From contig NZ_WMDQ01000001.1 in the NCBI RefSeq assembly GCF_009707955.1, positions 186,001-250,000 of the forward strand: a stretch of 64,000 nt of DNA. The letters run 5' to 3'. The notes below the pieces were generated by a model that saw nothing but the letters and a program-made list of their open reading frames with translations, was not told the origin of the DNA and did no database searches. The position numbers and the translations under genes are program-made. Below are positions 41,898 to 51,283 of this stretch, piece after piece (position 1 is the first letter of the stretch; every line of letters starts with the position of its first letter). Origin of the DNA: Flavobacterium sp. LC2016-13 (GTDB taxonomy: Bacteria; Bacteroidota; Bacteroidia; Flavobacteriales; Flavobacteriaceae).

Positions 41898-44273
41898 ATG
41901 AAAACACTAATAACCAACATTCTTATCCTGTTTTTTTACTCAGCCACCGCTCAACAAACGGTTGTATCCGGCGAAGTACAGGATAATACAACCAAAGAAA
42001 CTTTGCCGTATGTAACCGTTACGGTAAAAGATAACGCTCTCAAAACATTAGCCATTGGTATTACTGATGAACACGGTATTTTTCGTCTGGAAAATTTACC
42101 AATTGGTAAAATGACGATCGCTTTCAGTTTTATAGGTTATCAGGCTTATAATCGACCTTTTGAAATAATTTCCGGTAAAACAAAAACAGAACTGGGAATT
42201 ATTGGTTTAAAAACTGATGCGGTAGAATTGAATGCGGTAGAAATTAGCAGTGAAAAACCGAATGTTAGTTTAAGGCTGGATAAAAAGGTTTTTGAAGTGG
42301 GCAAAGATGTCCTTTCTCAAAATGGTTCTGCTCATGATGTTTTAAACGGAGTGCCTTCTGTAGCGGTTAGTCCAACGGGAACAATAAGTCTTCGAGGGAA
42401 CAGCAGTGTATTGGTGTTAATTAACGGTCGCCAGTCAGGTCTTACGCAAAGCAATGCACTTGATCAGATCGCTGCCGACCAAATTGAACGAATAGAAGTA
42501 ATTACGAATCCTTCATCGAGGTACGACGCTTCTGGTTCTGCAGGAATTATCAATATTATATTGAAGAAAAACAAAAAAAGTGGTTTTAGCGGTCAGGTAC
42601 GATTAGTTGCCGGTTCGCCAAACGACAGCCGACTTAATCCAAGCATCAATTTTAAATCGGATAAAATTAACATCTTTTCTAATTTTAGTATTCGCTCTTC
42701 TGATTATGTGGGTTTGTATACTACAAATCAGTCGAGTATTAATGATGGCACGCCAACTTTAATGAATCGTGTGCAGAATGAGGATCGTCACGATGATGGT
42801 AAACTAATTTATTTTGGTGCTGATTATTTTATTAATGAGCATCAAACGATTACGGCTGCTTTTTTAAAGAATGCCACGCATGATAATGATAAAACGCATT
42901 TACTATATGATTACAAGAATGCGAATACTTCTGCTCAGGACAGCACTTTGACAAGGGATGGAAAATCTTTGGAAAAACGAGATTATAATCAATTAGAATT
43001 TAATTATACGCACACCTTTAAACAGCCTGCAAAAAAATGGACTGTTGATATGCAGTATGATTGGTGGAATAGCGATAAGAACTGGAATCTTTCTACTCAG
43101 CGTTTATCTCCAACTCCGATTATTTATCCCGGCATTAGAACAAACTCAATTGGCCAAAGCAAGGATTTACTTGTTCAGAGTGATTTTATACAGCCTATTG
43201 ATAGTATTTCGGTATTAGAACTTGGTGTTAAAACGGAAATTCGTAAAGTATCGAGTGATTTTTTAGCTGAAGAACAACAAGGAGATAGTTGGTCAGTGTA
43301 TCAGGATATTGATAATCATTTAAATTACAAGGAGACTATTAGCAGCGCTTATACGCAGTTTAGCAGTAAGTTTAAGAAGTTTAATTATATGCTTGGTCTG
43401 CGTACAGAATTGACACGCATTTCTATTACAGATATTAAAAATACTTATAGCGACGATAAAAAGTACGACAAGTTGTTTCCTACGGTTAATATGAGTTATA
43501 AGTTTGATGCTTCAACTTTACAACTGAATTATAGCAAGCGTATTAATCGTCCGTCGTTGTATGCCTTATATCCGTTTAATGAACTGACTGATTTAAACGC
43601 ACAATATATTGGAAATCCTGAGCTTAATCCTTCTTATTCTGATGTTTTTGAGCTTGGTTTTCTTAAAACCTGGAAAAAATTAACCCTGAATCCATCTGTT
43701 TATTACCAAAGGGAAAAAGGTTATATTCAGGATTTTACGTATCGCGAGAATGATATCTTTTTTACAACGCCTATTAATATCGATTATGAAACGCGCAGTG
43801 GTATCGAGCTTTCTACATTATACAATCCGTTGAAGTGGTTACAGATAAATGCTGAAATGAATTTTTATAGTTTCTCGCAAAAAGGAAATTATATGGAAAA
43901 AAATCTTGACTATAGCGGAGAAACTTTTACGGGACGTTTAAGCACACAAATTAAATTTCCTGCTAAATTTAGTTTTCAGGGTCGCTATAATTTTCGTGGT
44001 GCGCAACAAAATGCACAAACCAGAAATGCTGCATTGCAATCGCTCGATTTTGGTTTGAGCAAGATTTTATTAAAAGATAAGGCTACTATTGTATTTGATG
44101 TGAGTAATGCTTTTAACCTGCGTCAAAACAAAAGCACTACGACTGGTACGGATTATTTATTTACTGAAAACAGTATCCCAAACGCCGCACGTTATCGACT
44201 TAGTTTTGTTTATCGTTTTAACCTTACGGATCAAAAAGCGATCAGACAAGCCAATAGCGCCAATCGTAATTAA
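41898..44273 (+). CDS. TonB-dependent outer-membrane receptor (outer-membrane beta-barrel family)
   Basis: 791 residues with a signal peptide (ILILFFYSATAQQ). The N-terminal carboxypeptidase-regulatory-like domain (about 20-110) contains TVKDNALKTLAIGITDEHGI. The plug (about 125-230) carries VLNGVPSVAVSPTGTISLRG and VLVLINGRQSG. The barrel runs to the aromatic C-terminal strand (YRLSFVYRFNL). No SusD partner follows. It imports or senses a ligand at the outer membrane; specificity is unknown. Divergent from the lipoprotein-kinase/LytTR pair, which may control it. A -7-like TAATCTTG at 41886-41893 sits only 4 bp before the ATG, implying a leaderless message. Confidence 0.93.
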   Translation: MKTLITNILILFFYSATAQQTVVSGEVQDNTTKETLPYVTVTVKDNALKTLAIGITDEHGIFRLENLPIGKMTIAFSFIGYQAYNRPFEIISGKTKTELGIIGLKTDAVELNAVEISSEKPNVSLRLDKKVFEVGKDVLSQNGSAHDVLNGVPSVAVSPTGTISLRGNSSVLVLINGRQSGLTQSNALDQIAADQIERIEVITNPSSRYDASGSAGIINIILKKNKKSGFSGQVRLVAGSPNDSRLNPSINFKSDKINIFSNFSIRSSDYVGLYTTNQSSINDGTPTLMNRVQNEDRHDDGKLIYFGADYFINEHQTITAAFLKNATHDNDKTHLLYDYKNANTSAQDSTLTRDGKSLEKRDYNQLEFNYTHTFKQPAKKWTVDMQYDWWNSDKNWNLSTQRLSPTPIIYPGIRTNSIGQSKDLLVQSDFIQPIDSISVLELGVKTEIRKVSSDFLAEEQQGDSWSVYQDIDNHLNYKETISSAYTQFSSKFKKFNYMLGLRTELTRISITDIKNTYSDDKKYDKLFPTVNMSYKFDASTLQLNYSKRINRPSLYALYPFNELTDLNAQYIGNPELNPSYSDVFELGFLKTWKKLTLNPSVYYQREKGYIQDFTYRENDIFFTTPINIDYETRSGIELSTLYNPLKWLQINAEMNFYSFSQKGNYMEKNLDYSGETFTGRLSTQIKFPAKFSFQGRYNFRGAQQNAQTRNAALQSLDFGLSKILLKDKATIVFDVSNAFNLRQNKSTTTGTDYLFTENSIPNAARYRLSFVYRFNLTDQKAIRQANSANRN

Positions 44274-44279
44274 AAACAT

Positions 44280-44318
44280 AACATCTGACATTAAAATTAC
44301 TTTAATGCCAGATGTTTT
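44280..44318. terminator. Bidirectional terminator between convergent receptor and DUF4249 genes
   Basis: AACATCTG (44280-44287) pairs with CAGATGTT (44309-44316), and the inner CATTAAA/TTTAATG extends the stem. A T-run follows on the plus strand. It lies 7 bp after the receptor stop and 26 bp beyond the DUF4249 stop. Confidence 0.8.
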
Positions 44319-44343
44319 TACAAATCAACCTTCAATTAAATTC

Positions 44344-45192
44344 TTATTTTACTACATAGGAAACTTTATCTGCTTCGCAAAGCCTGAAATAACCAAAAGC
44401 AAAATTATTAGCATCGCTTGTATTGACAATATTACCTCTAATATTACCGGGTGGAATCGAGAAAGGACTTCCTCCGTATATATCTAAAATTAGATTCATA
44501 TAGTTATAGAAATTTTTAGAAATACCGCGATTTGTAATATCTACAACGGTTCCCGGTTGTATTTTATCTTCATCAGAAAATCGCGTGTTTATTTCATTTC
44601 CATTATATAATTCATCTTTTGTAAGTTCGTATTCCGGAAAAATCAGGAAATCACTTTTATAATCTGTCAAATAAAAATTAGTCTCATCAACTGGATCTTT
44701 ATAATAAAAAGTAAGTTCGATTACATCTTCTCCTCCAAAATCCGGAACAACTTTTTGTTCTACCCTGTCAATTGGTGTTACCGAAGTCAGTTTTTCAACT
44801 GCTGTAAAACTTTGTCCTTCAGCAGTTACAAAAAGTGTATAATTCATATTGAGAACAGGAACAAAATTAGTACATACATACGATCCCGGTTCAGTTTCAT
44901 TAAAAGTAAAAACATCTCCGTTGCTGTTTTGTACTTTTACCTGAGCTCCTGAAACTTTTGGTGTCGTGTTATTATAATACGGAGCCGTTTTACTGATTTT
45001 TATAGTCTGTTCATTACCTGTTGTTCCTTTTAGCCAAATAATTTCAGCGTCTACGACTATTTTTGTTTCACCAGTTTCTAAATCAAGCGTTACCACATCT
45101 TCGCAAGATGAAAAGAACACTAGAAAAAGAAGACTAAATAAAGCTAAAACCTTATTTTTAAAATTATATTTTTCTAACTTTTGCATGATCAT
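44344..45192 (-). CDS. DUF4249 lipoprotein
   Basis: 282 residues. Lipoprotein signal peptide (LFSLLFLVFFSSCEDVV). The mature part begins with the DUF4249 pattern (SCEDVVTLDLETGETKIVVD) and is all-beta: an Ig-like first half (GAQVKVQNSNGDVFTFNETEPGSYV) and a longer beta-rich second half. Such proteins are encoded next to TonB-dependent receptors and are thought to be surface-exposed partners in ligand uptake. The start overlaps the receptor stop in TAATG at 45192, which favours translational coupling; an in-frame ATG at 45186 is also possible. It is the last gene of the ECF-sigma operon. Confidence 0.92.
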   Translation of the reverse strand: MIMQKLEKYNFKNKVLALFSLLFLVFFSSCEDVVTLDLETGETKIVVDAEIIWLKGTTGNEQTIKISKTAPYYNNTTPKVSGAQVKVQNSNGDVFTFNETEPGSYVCTNFVPVLNMNYTLFVTAEGQSFTAVEKLTSVTPIDRVEQKVVPDFGGEDVIELTFYYKDPVDETNFYLTDYKSDFLIFPEYELTKDELYNGNEINTRFSDEDKIQPGTVVDITNRGISKNFYNYMNLILDIYGGSPFSIPPGNIRGNIVNTSDANNFAFGYFRLCEADKVSYVVK

Positions 45193-47804
45193 TAAAATTT
45201 AAAATTATAAGAAACACCAGGAACTATTCCAAAAATAGAAAGCCTTCTGGTTTCATTTGCTCCCGTATCAGCATTTGTTGCAAACGTCATAGAAGCAGCA
45301 TTTTTTCTGTTGTAGATATTGTAAATACTGAATACCCAATAGCTTTGCCATCCTTTCTTTTTATCTGGTTTAGGCGTATAGGTTGCTGCCAGATCTAAGT
45401 GATGAAAAACTGGCAATCTGTTTTCGTTTCTCAATGAAAAGTTAGGAATATTGATGCCTCCAAACTCGTAATATGAATTTGCATACGTTACGGGCTGGCC
45501 TGATTGTAAGGAGAAATTAGCATTAAAAGACCATTTTGGATTGTATTGGTAACTGCCCACAACATTCAGATTATGCAGTTTATCATATCCTGACAAATAC
45601 CAGTCTCCGTTTGCAACTCCAGGTTCTTCCGGCGTTCTTCCGGGTGTTTTTTGTTCTGCTCTTGATAAAGTATACGAAACCCAGCCTGTAAAATCGCCTG
45701 TATTTTTTCTCAATAATAATTCTAAACCATACGATCTGGCTTTACCGTTCAGGATGACCTGCTCTATATTATTATTTGCCAAAATATCTGCTCCGTCTAT
45801 ATAATCGATTCGGTTTTGGATATTCTTATAAAACATTTCTCCTTCAAAAGAATAATCGCCGTCTTTAAAATTCTTAAAATAACCTACAGCATATTGATCC
45901 AGAATCTGAGGTTTTGTAAAAGGTCCGCTTGGAGTCCAGATACTCATTGGCAATGGCGACTGGGTATTAGACAAAATATGAATATACTGTGCCATTCTAT
46001 TGTAACTTGCTTTTACCGAAGTATTGTCGTTAAAAGCAAATGATAATGCTGCACGTGGTTCCAGATTATTAAATTTACTTATTGTTTCTCCGCTTTTATA
46101 CGAGATACTTCCTGTTGGAGTTCCTTCTTCATAAATATTATATAGCGGATTATAAACTACTGCCTGTCCATTTTCGTAGGTGCTAATTTCCTCACCTCCT
46201 AAACGGTAAAACATACTGTAACGAAGCCCATATCGAAGATTTAACTTCTCTGTTATCTGATGTTCGAAATCAAGATAAACAGAAGATTCAAAAGAATATT
46301 TTTTATCAAGCTGCTTGTAATTAAATTGTGAGTCTGAACTGGTTGGCTGTACGGTTCCCGGATTAAAGTCATAGTATTGACCGTCGATTCCGTAATTAAG
46401 TTTAAGCTTTTCTGTTACAGCATGATTCCACGCATACTTAAATCCGTAGGTTCTTATAGTATTGTTCCACTCAAAACTTTCTGTTGAAATGCCCAGATTA
46501 AATTTATAATCACTGTAGAAAACAGATAAATTGGTGTTTAAATTATCTGAAAATTTATGTTTCCAGCTTAAAATTCCCATTGTGTTTCCGTATGTGCTTG
46601 AAAAACGATCATTGATATCGAAAACATCATTTCCTAAATATCCGGAAAAAGCCAGCGTATTATTTGCACCAAAACGATAATTTAATTTGGTATTAATATC
46701 ATAAAACATGGCTGAATTAGCATTATTTGCCAGCTTTAAAAATAAATGTGCATACGAAGTTCTTGCAGCAATAATAAATGAACCTTTTTCTTTTTTGATT
46801 GGCCCTTGTACCAATAAACGACTCGATATTAAACCAATACCACCGTTTACTTTATAGTTTTCAAAATCACCGGTTTGCTGACTTACATCAAGAACTGAAG
46901 AAACTCTTCCTCCAAATTTAGAAGGAATACCACCTTTGTATAAATCCAGTCCGCTGATAATATCTGCATTAAAGATCGAAAAAAAACCGAACATATGAGA
47001 GTCTCCATAAACAGGAGCTCCGTCTAAAAGAATCAAATTCTGATCTGCAGCTCCTCCGCGGACATTAAAACCAGAAGAAAGTTCTCCTGCATTTGTTACT
47101 CCGGGCAATGTTAATATAGATTTTAAAGGATCCGGCTCGCCCATTGCGGCCGGAATTCTCTTTATTTCTTCCATAGTAAGCTTATTAACACTCATTTGAG
47201 TATTTCTTACATCTACTGCTTTGTTGTTCGTAACGATTACCTGATCTAATTGCTGGCTGTCGGCTTCCATATTAAAATCAACCCTGACATCATCAGAAAC
47301 GGTAATTTGTTTTTCTTTATTTTTAAAACCTACATAACTAATCAAAACCGTATAAGTTCCTTTGTCCAGTTCTATAGAAAACATTCCGTTTCTATCGGTT
47401 GTGGCGCCTGTTTCTATTTCTTTAATAAAAACATTGGCACCAATAACCGATTCTTTTTTGTCATCAAGAACCTGTCCTGTTAACTTGCTTTTTTTTTTGG
47501 TTGTTTTTGTGGATTTCTGTTTTACAAAAATATTATTGCCCACAATAGAAAATTGAATCAACTTATTTTGGTTCAGTTCACTTATAAGTTCTTTTATTTC
47601 TATACCATTGTAGGTGTTCTTTTGGGTAAAATACTTCTGATTTTTATCAATTTGATCGGTAAAAGCAAATTTATAATCTGTTTGATTTTCAATCTGTTTG
47701 AAAAGCTCTTTAAGAGTAACATTTTTATCTACAGTTATTGTGACATTTTGAGAGAACATGCACAAACTGAATAAAAAAAAGCATGCTGAAATTATATGCT
47801 TCAT
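45192..47804 (-). CDS. TonB-dependent outer-membrane receptor with STN and carboxypeptidase-like domains
   Basis: 870 residues with a signal peptide (ACFFLFSLCMFSQ). Three N-terminal modules precede the barrel. The secretin/TonB short N-terminal domain (about 20-100, LKELFKQIENQTDYKFAF) is of the signalling type. A carboxypeptidase-regulatory-like domain follows (105-190, ETGATTDRNGMFSIELDKGTY). The plug (195-330) contains GFNVRGGAADQNLILLDGAP. The barrel ends in PGVSYNFKF. STN domains pass the signal to FecR anti-sigma factors, which matches the upstream gene order sigma-small protein-FecR. The ligand is unknown. Confidence 0.94.
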   Translation of the reverse strand: MKHIISACFFLFSLCMFSQNVTITVDKNVTLKELFKQIENQTDYKFAFTDQIDKNQKYFTQKNTYNGIEIKELISELNQNKLIQFSIVGNNIFVKQKSTKTTKKKSKLTGQVLDDKKESVIGANVFIKEIETGATTDRNGMFSIELDKGTYTVLISYVGFKNKEKQITVSDDVRVDFNMEADSQQLDQVIVTNNKAVDVRNTQMSVNKLTMEEIKRIPAAMGEPDPLKSILTLPGVTNAGELSSGFNVRGGAADQNLILLDGAPVYGDSHMFGFFSIFNADIISGLDLYKGGIPSKFGGRVSSVLDVSQQTGDFENYKVNGGIGLISSRLLVQGPIKKEKGSFIIAARTSYAHLFLKLANNANSAMFYDINTKLNYRFGANNTLAFSGYLGNDVFDINDRFSSTYGNTMGILSWKHKFSDNLNTNLSVFYSDYKFNLGISTESFEWNNTIRTYGFKYAWNHAVTEKLKLNYGIDGQYYDFNPGTVQPTSSDSQFNYKQLDKKYSFESSVYLDFEHQITEKLNLRYGLRYSMFYRLGGEEISTYENGQAVVYNPLYNIYEEGTPTGSISYKSGETISKFNNLEPRAALSFAFNDNTSVKASYNRMAQYIHILSNTQSPLPMSIWTPSGPFTKPQILDQYAVGYFKNFKDGDYSFEGEMFYKNIQNRIDYIDGADILANNNIEQVILNGKARSYGLELLLRKNTGDFTGWVSYTLSRAEQKTPGRTPEEPGVANGDWYLSGYDKLHNLNVVGSYQYNPKWSFNANFSLQSGQPVTYANSYYEFGGINIPNFSLRNENRLPVFHHLDLAATYTPKPDKKKGWQSYWVFSIYNIYNRKNAASMTFATNADTGANETRRLSIFGIVPGVSYNFKF

Positions 47805-47869
47805 GAAATTTCGTATTTTTGAATATTATTAAATGGGAATAGTTCTATACTATCCTGAAGAATATTAGG

Positions 47870-47902
47870 AAGGATGTTTAGTTTCGCGGCTAGGACATCC
47901 TT
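47870..47902 (-). promoter_or_regulatory. Hairpin in the fecR-receptor intergenic region
   Basis: AAGGATGT (47870-47877) and ACATCCTT (47895-47902) form a perfect stem with a 17-nt loop inside the 105-bp gap between the FecR-like gene and the receptor gene. On the minus strand the T content after it is modest. It may be a partial terminator or attenuator that reduces receptor expression, or simply a stability element. Confidence 0.45.
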
Positions 47903-47909
47903 TTCTTTT

Positions 47910-48755
47910 CTATTGAAAAGTAATCTGTTTTACTTTTTCATTTATTTCAAAGTTTAGGTTATACATTTCTGATATTAATTGGACAATCGTATTTAAATCT
48001 TCTTTTTTATTTATTCGAACTGTAATCCTCTGGTTCGAATATTCTGCCGGAATAGTGACTTTATAACCATAATTCGACTCGATATAAGTGCTGACAACGC
48101 TTAGTTTTTCATTATCAAAATCCATAAATCTGTTAAATTCTGTTACCAAAGCGGTTTTGTTTCCATAAGTAAATTTTTCGCCGGGTTTCAGTATCCATTT
48201 TTCAGTCTGGTTTTTTACGCTCATCTGAACGCTTCCTTCATAAAGTTCAACAGCCACTTCTTTTTTAGTATATCCTTTTACGGTAAAAGAAGTTCCTAAA
48301 ACTGTTGTTGTTGTTTCATTACAAAATACCTGAAAAGGATGTTTTTTGTCTTTTTTAACTTTAAAATAAGCTTCACCCGAAACTTCGACTTTTCTGTTGT
48401 TCGCAAAATTATTGGCATAAACAATTTTAGAACTTGGACTCAATTCTACTATTGAGTTATCCGGCAATGCAATCGTTTTTATTACAGAAGTTGTATTTTC
48501 AATTGTATTTTCGGCAACCTGAACATTATTAATTAAAGGATTACTAGTATTAAAATAAATTCCAGTCCCAATAAGAACAAAAATTAAAACGGCCGCTGCC
48601 GCATAATAACGCCATGGCTTAAACTTCTGCTTTTTTGAAGGAAATGTTTTTGATTGGAAATTTTCCCAGGAAAGCTCTTTTTCATTATCAGAATGAGAAA
48701 TGGGTGTTTCGTCCCATATTTTTTTTAATTCTTCTTCTAATTTCTTTTCGTCCAT
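47910..48755 (-). CDS. FecR family anti-sigma factor
   Basis: 281 residues from the ATG at 48755 (an upstream frame adds nine codons). The cytoplasmic N-terminus (EKKLEEELKKIWDETPISH) binds sigma, the single membrane helix is YYAAAAVLIFVLIGTGIYF near 60, and the periplasmic FecR domain (about 95-280) contains TIALPDNSIVELSPSSKIVY, VSGEAYFKVKKDKKHPF and GTSFTVKGY. In the family it holds the ECF sigma inactive until the receptor STN domain signals ligand binding. It lies between the small protein and the receptor genes of the operon. Confidence 0.93.
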   Translation of the reverse strand: MDEKKLEEELKKIWDETPISHSDNEKELSWENFQSKTFPSKKQKFKPWRYYAAAAVLIFVLIGTGIYFNTSNPLINNVQVAENTIENTTSVIKTIALPDNSIVELSPSSKIVYANNFANNRKVEVSGEAYFKVKKDKKHPFQVFCNETTTTVLGTSFTVKGYTKKEVAVELYEGSVQMSVKNQTEKWILKPGEKFTYGNKTALVTEFNRFMDFDNEKLSVVSTYIESNYGYKVTIPAEYSNQRITVRINKKEDLNTIVQLISEMYNLNFEINEKVKQITFQ

Positions 48756-48766
48756 ATCTCTCAGTG

Positions 48767-48976
48767 TTAAAGTTTTTGACAATAAAATCCCTGTTTATTA
48801 AAAACATTATAAACCATTTCTTTTATATCTCTGTTGGTTTCGATTCTTAGAATATGATCATTATTTTCTAAATCAAAATTCATAATACAATCAGAAATGA
48901 TAAACTGCAGAAGCACTACAATAAAGCTTGCATCTTCTGTGGTTGTAACATCGGTTTTATAAGACTCAATATGCAT
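48767..48976 (-). CDS. Small ferredoxin-like-type protein inside the ECF-sigma operon
   Basis: 69 residues from the ATG at 48976, chosen because its paralogue at 21220 starts at the matching position; an ATG at 49015 is also available. The pattern (HIESYKTDV, FIVVLLQFIISDC, MNFDLENNDHILRIE, IKEMVYNVFNKQGFYCQKL) gives beta-alpha-beta-beta-alpha-beta. There is no CxxC metal motif, but the C-terminal Cys is shared in position. It lies 12 bp before fecR and about 47 bp after the sigma gene, so it is co-expressed. Its presence between sigma and anti-sigma is odd and suggests a link to that regulatory circuit or mere hitch-hiking. Confidence 0.65.
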   Translation of the reverse strand: MHIESYKTDVTTTEDASFIVVLLQFIISDCIMNFDLENNDHILRIETNRDIKEMVYNVFNKQGFYCQKL

Positions 48977-49023
48977 TTTTATGTTCCTGTTTATATCTAT
49001 AACAAACGAGAACATAAAAGTTC

Positions 49024-49545
49024 CTAATGGTCTTCGATTTTTTTTCTAATAAATTTACTGGCGAGGTAAATATGATTGGCAATCGTTTTTTCAGAAAGGT
49101 CTGTAATTGCCGCAATCTCCTTATAGCTAAGGTTTTCCAGTTTATGTAAAGTAAATATTTTTTGCTGTTGCTCAGGAAGCTGATTTATGAAATTGTATAG
49201 TTTTTCTTTTCTTTCTTCAAAAATTCCTGTTTCCGGCTGCTCCTGCTCCATTTCAAACTGTGAAGGATCAAGCTGAATTATTTTATTTTCTCTGTTGACA
49301 TGATTGATAATGATATTCTTGCAGATGGTAAACAATTGTTTATCAAATAACACTTCTTCATTAAGCAATTCTCTTTTATTATAGAGTCTTAAAAAAGTTT
49401 CCTGAACGAAATCCTGCGGAGTAAGGACTGTAAAATTGAATCGTTTGGCAATGTTTATTAGTTTGTCATAGTAATTTAGATAAGCTTCTCTGAAAGAAGC
49501 TTCATTACCTTTTTTTAAACTTAATATAAACTTTCTGTTGTCCAT
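49024..49545 (-). CDS. ECF RNA polymerase sigma factor
   Basis: 173 residues from the ATG at 49545. Region 2 (FREAYLNYYDKLINIAKRF and LTPQDFVQETFLRLYNKR) and region 4 (LPEQQQKIFTLHKLENLSYK followed by EIAAITDLSEKTIANHI) are complete; the linker is short, as in ECF factors. It heads the operon sigma-small protein-FecR-receptor-DUF4249, the FecI/FecR type of surface signalling. The 363-bp gap upstream must hold its own promoter. It most likely recognises a promoter ahead of the receptor genes or itself. Confidence 0.93.
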   Translation of the reverse strand: MDNRKFILSLKKGNEASFREAYLNYYDKLINIAKRFNFTVLTPQDFVQETFLRLYNKRELLNEEVLFDKQLFTICKNIIINHVNRENKIIQLDPSQFEMEQEQPETGIFEERKEKLYNFINQLPEQQQKIFTLHKLENLSYKEIAAITDLSEKTIANHIYLASKFIRKKIEDH

Positions 49546-49908
49546 AACGTAAATATCGATCACTATTCTAAACTCAATGTCTAAAATAATATTGTACTCC
49601 AAAGTGGATAGCTAAGACTATCTTGCTTATTTTTTAAATAAATTTTGAAGTTGCAAAGAACAGGAATTTATTCTAAAATTATTTAACTGAAAAAATATAG
49701 TTTCAAAAAATTATAGTTTCAATCTCAATCAACGAAATACTGATTTAATAAAATTAGTCAAACCAGAATAAAAACAATCCATTCTAAAATTAGTTTATAT
49801 TAGCTATTTCAAAAACATAGTAATGACTTAAATCTTTCTGAAATAGAAGGATTGATGTTATTTTATGGCATGTAAAGCTAAGTTAGCTGACATTTAACAA
49901 AACATAAA
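49546..49908. other. Intergenic region between the ECF sigma and M20 genes
   Basis: 363 bp between divergent genes, very AT-rich. TATAGTTTCAA occurs twice (49696-49706 and 49712-49722, period 16). No hairpin with a T-run and no open frame of interest. The repeat may be a regulatory site but is short. Confidence 0.4.
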
Positions 49909-51198
49909 ATGAATAAAAAAATCCTATTGGCATTACTTCTTGTGAACATATTTTGCGCACAATACATTGTTTACGGACAGGAAAAAAAGAGTGAAATCGT
50001 TACTTCAGAATCTATTAGTATTGAGACTGATAAAATTTTCGACAGGCTTGTTCAAATTAGAAGGGAACTTCATGAAAATCCTGAACTTGCGGGCAAAGAA
50101 AAGGGAACTCAGGAAGTTATAAAAAAATACTTGTTGGATTTAGGTCTTCAAGTTGAAACCGATATTTACGGCTATGGCGTGGTTGGTATTTTAAAAGGTG
50201 CTAAAAAGGGTAAAAAAATCGGCTGGCGTGCAGATATGGATGCTTTACCAAATGACTTTCCTGATAAATCTGATTTTAAATCTAAGGTAAAAGGTGTTCA
50301 ACATGGTTGTGGACATGATGTACACATGGCAATTGGACTAGGAATAGCGGAAGTTTTGGCAAAAAACAAAAAGTCATTGCATGGTACGGTTTATTTTATT
50401 TTTCAGCCGGAAGAAGAAACGTTCATTGGGGCAAAAAGAATTATTGAAAATAAAATCTTTGTCAAATTTAAGCTTGATGAGATTTATGCTCTTCATGTAA
50501 CAGCATTACCGGTTGGACAAATAATGGTAAAGCCGAATGAATTGTTTGCCTACCAAAAAGAAATAGGAATACAATTTAAAAATACACTATCGGGTGAAGA
50601 GGTAAAAGAACTCACATCAAAAATTCGTAATTCCTTAGTTAGATCAACCGATGGAAGCAAGCCATGGGAAATTCAATCTATTATAGATCCTAAAATTGGA
50701 TTGACGAATGTAAACACAATATTTAAGGATTATTTAATTACTGAAGAAAATTTTAGGGCTTATTCTAAAAGCGATGGATTTCATGTCAATGCAGAAATTT
50801 ATGAAACAGATGCAACTCGATTAAAAAACATTATTCCTACGGTTGAGCAGCTATTAAAGGACAATAATTATGCTTCTCAAATACTTTCTATTCGTTTCAT
50901 AAAAGAAAATCCAACCGTTTTAAACGATCCAAATTTAACCCGCAGGTCTATAAATACACTTGATACTATTTACGGAAAAGGGTTTGTCACAAATGACTAC
51001 GGACAAGTTCCTTATTTTAATGATGATTTCATTTATTTTCAACAAAAAATTCCTGGTGTTTATTTCTTACTCGGAGGTTCTAATTTCGAAAAAGGAATGA
51101 TCGCAATGAATCACGCTCCTAATTTTGAAGTCGATGAAGAGTGCATTAGAATTGGAGTTAGGACATTTTCTTCGTTGGTATTTGAAAGGGGAAAATGA
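49909..51198 (+). CDS. Exported M20 family amidohydrolase/peptidase
   Basis: 429 residues with a signal peptide (LLALLLVNIFCAQYIVYGQ). It has the M20D-type metal set: Asp in GWRADMDALP, Cys and His in HGCGHDVHMAIG, the glutamates in FQPEEETFIG, His in LHVTALPVG, and the last His in MNHAPNFEVDEE. The dimerisation segment (about 200-290) is shorter and unlike that of the usual hippurate/IAA-amino-acid hydrolases. The family removes acyl groups from amino acids or cleaves dipeptides. Being exported, it probably works in the periplasm. Substrate unknown; monocistronic. Confidence 0.88.
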   Translation: MNKKILLALLLVNIFCAQYIVYGQEKKSEIVTSESISIETDKIFDRLVQIRRELHENPELAGKEKGTQEVIKKYLLDLGLQVETDIYGYGVVGILKGAKKGKKIGWRADMDALPNDFPDKSDFKSKVKGVQHGCGHDVHMAIGLGIAEVLAKNKKSLHGTVYFIFQPEEETFIGAKRIIENKIFVKFKLDEIYALHVTALPVGQIMVKPNELFAYQKEIGIQFKNTLSGEEVKELTSKIRNSLVRSTDGSKPWEIQSIIDPKIGLTNVNTIFKDYLITEENFRAYSKSDGFHVNAEIYETDATRLKNIIPTVEQLLKDNNYASQILSIRFIKENPTVLNDPNLTRRSINTLDTIYGKGFVTNDYGQVPYFNDDFIYFQQKIPGVYFLLGGSNFEKGMIAMNHAPNFEVDEECIRIGVRTFSSLVFERGK

Positions 51199-51283
51199 AA
51201 TTAAACACTTCTGCTAAAATAATTTATCTTATAAAAACAAGAAAATTTAAAACTATTTAATAAAAAACATTCGCACTAATTTT

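Noticed and set aside
48977..49015. Thirteen-residue longer start of the small protein in the ECF operon
   Set aside because: The paralogue at 21220 aligns from the ATG at 48976; the longer form remains possible but less likely.
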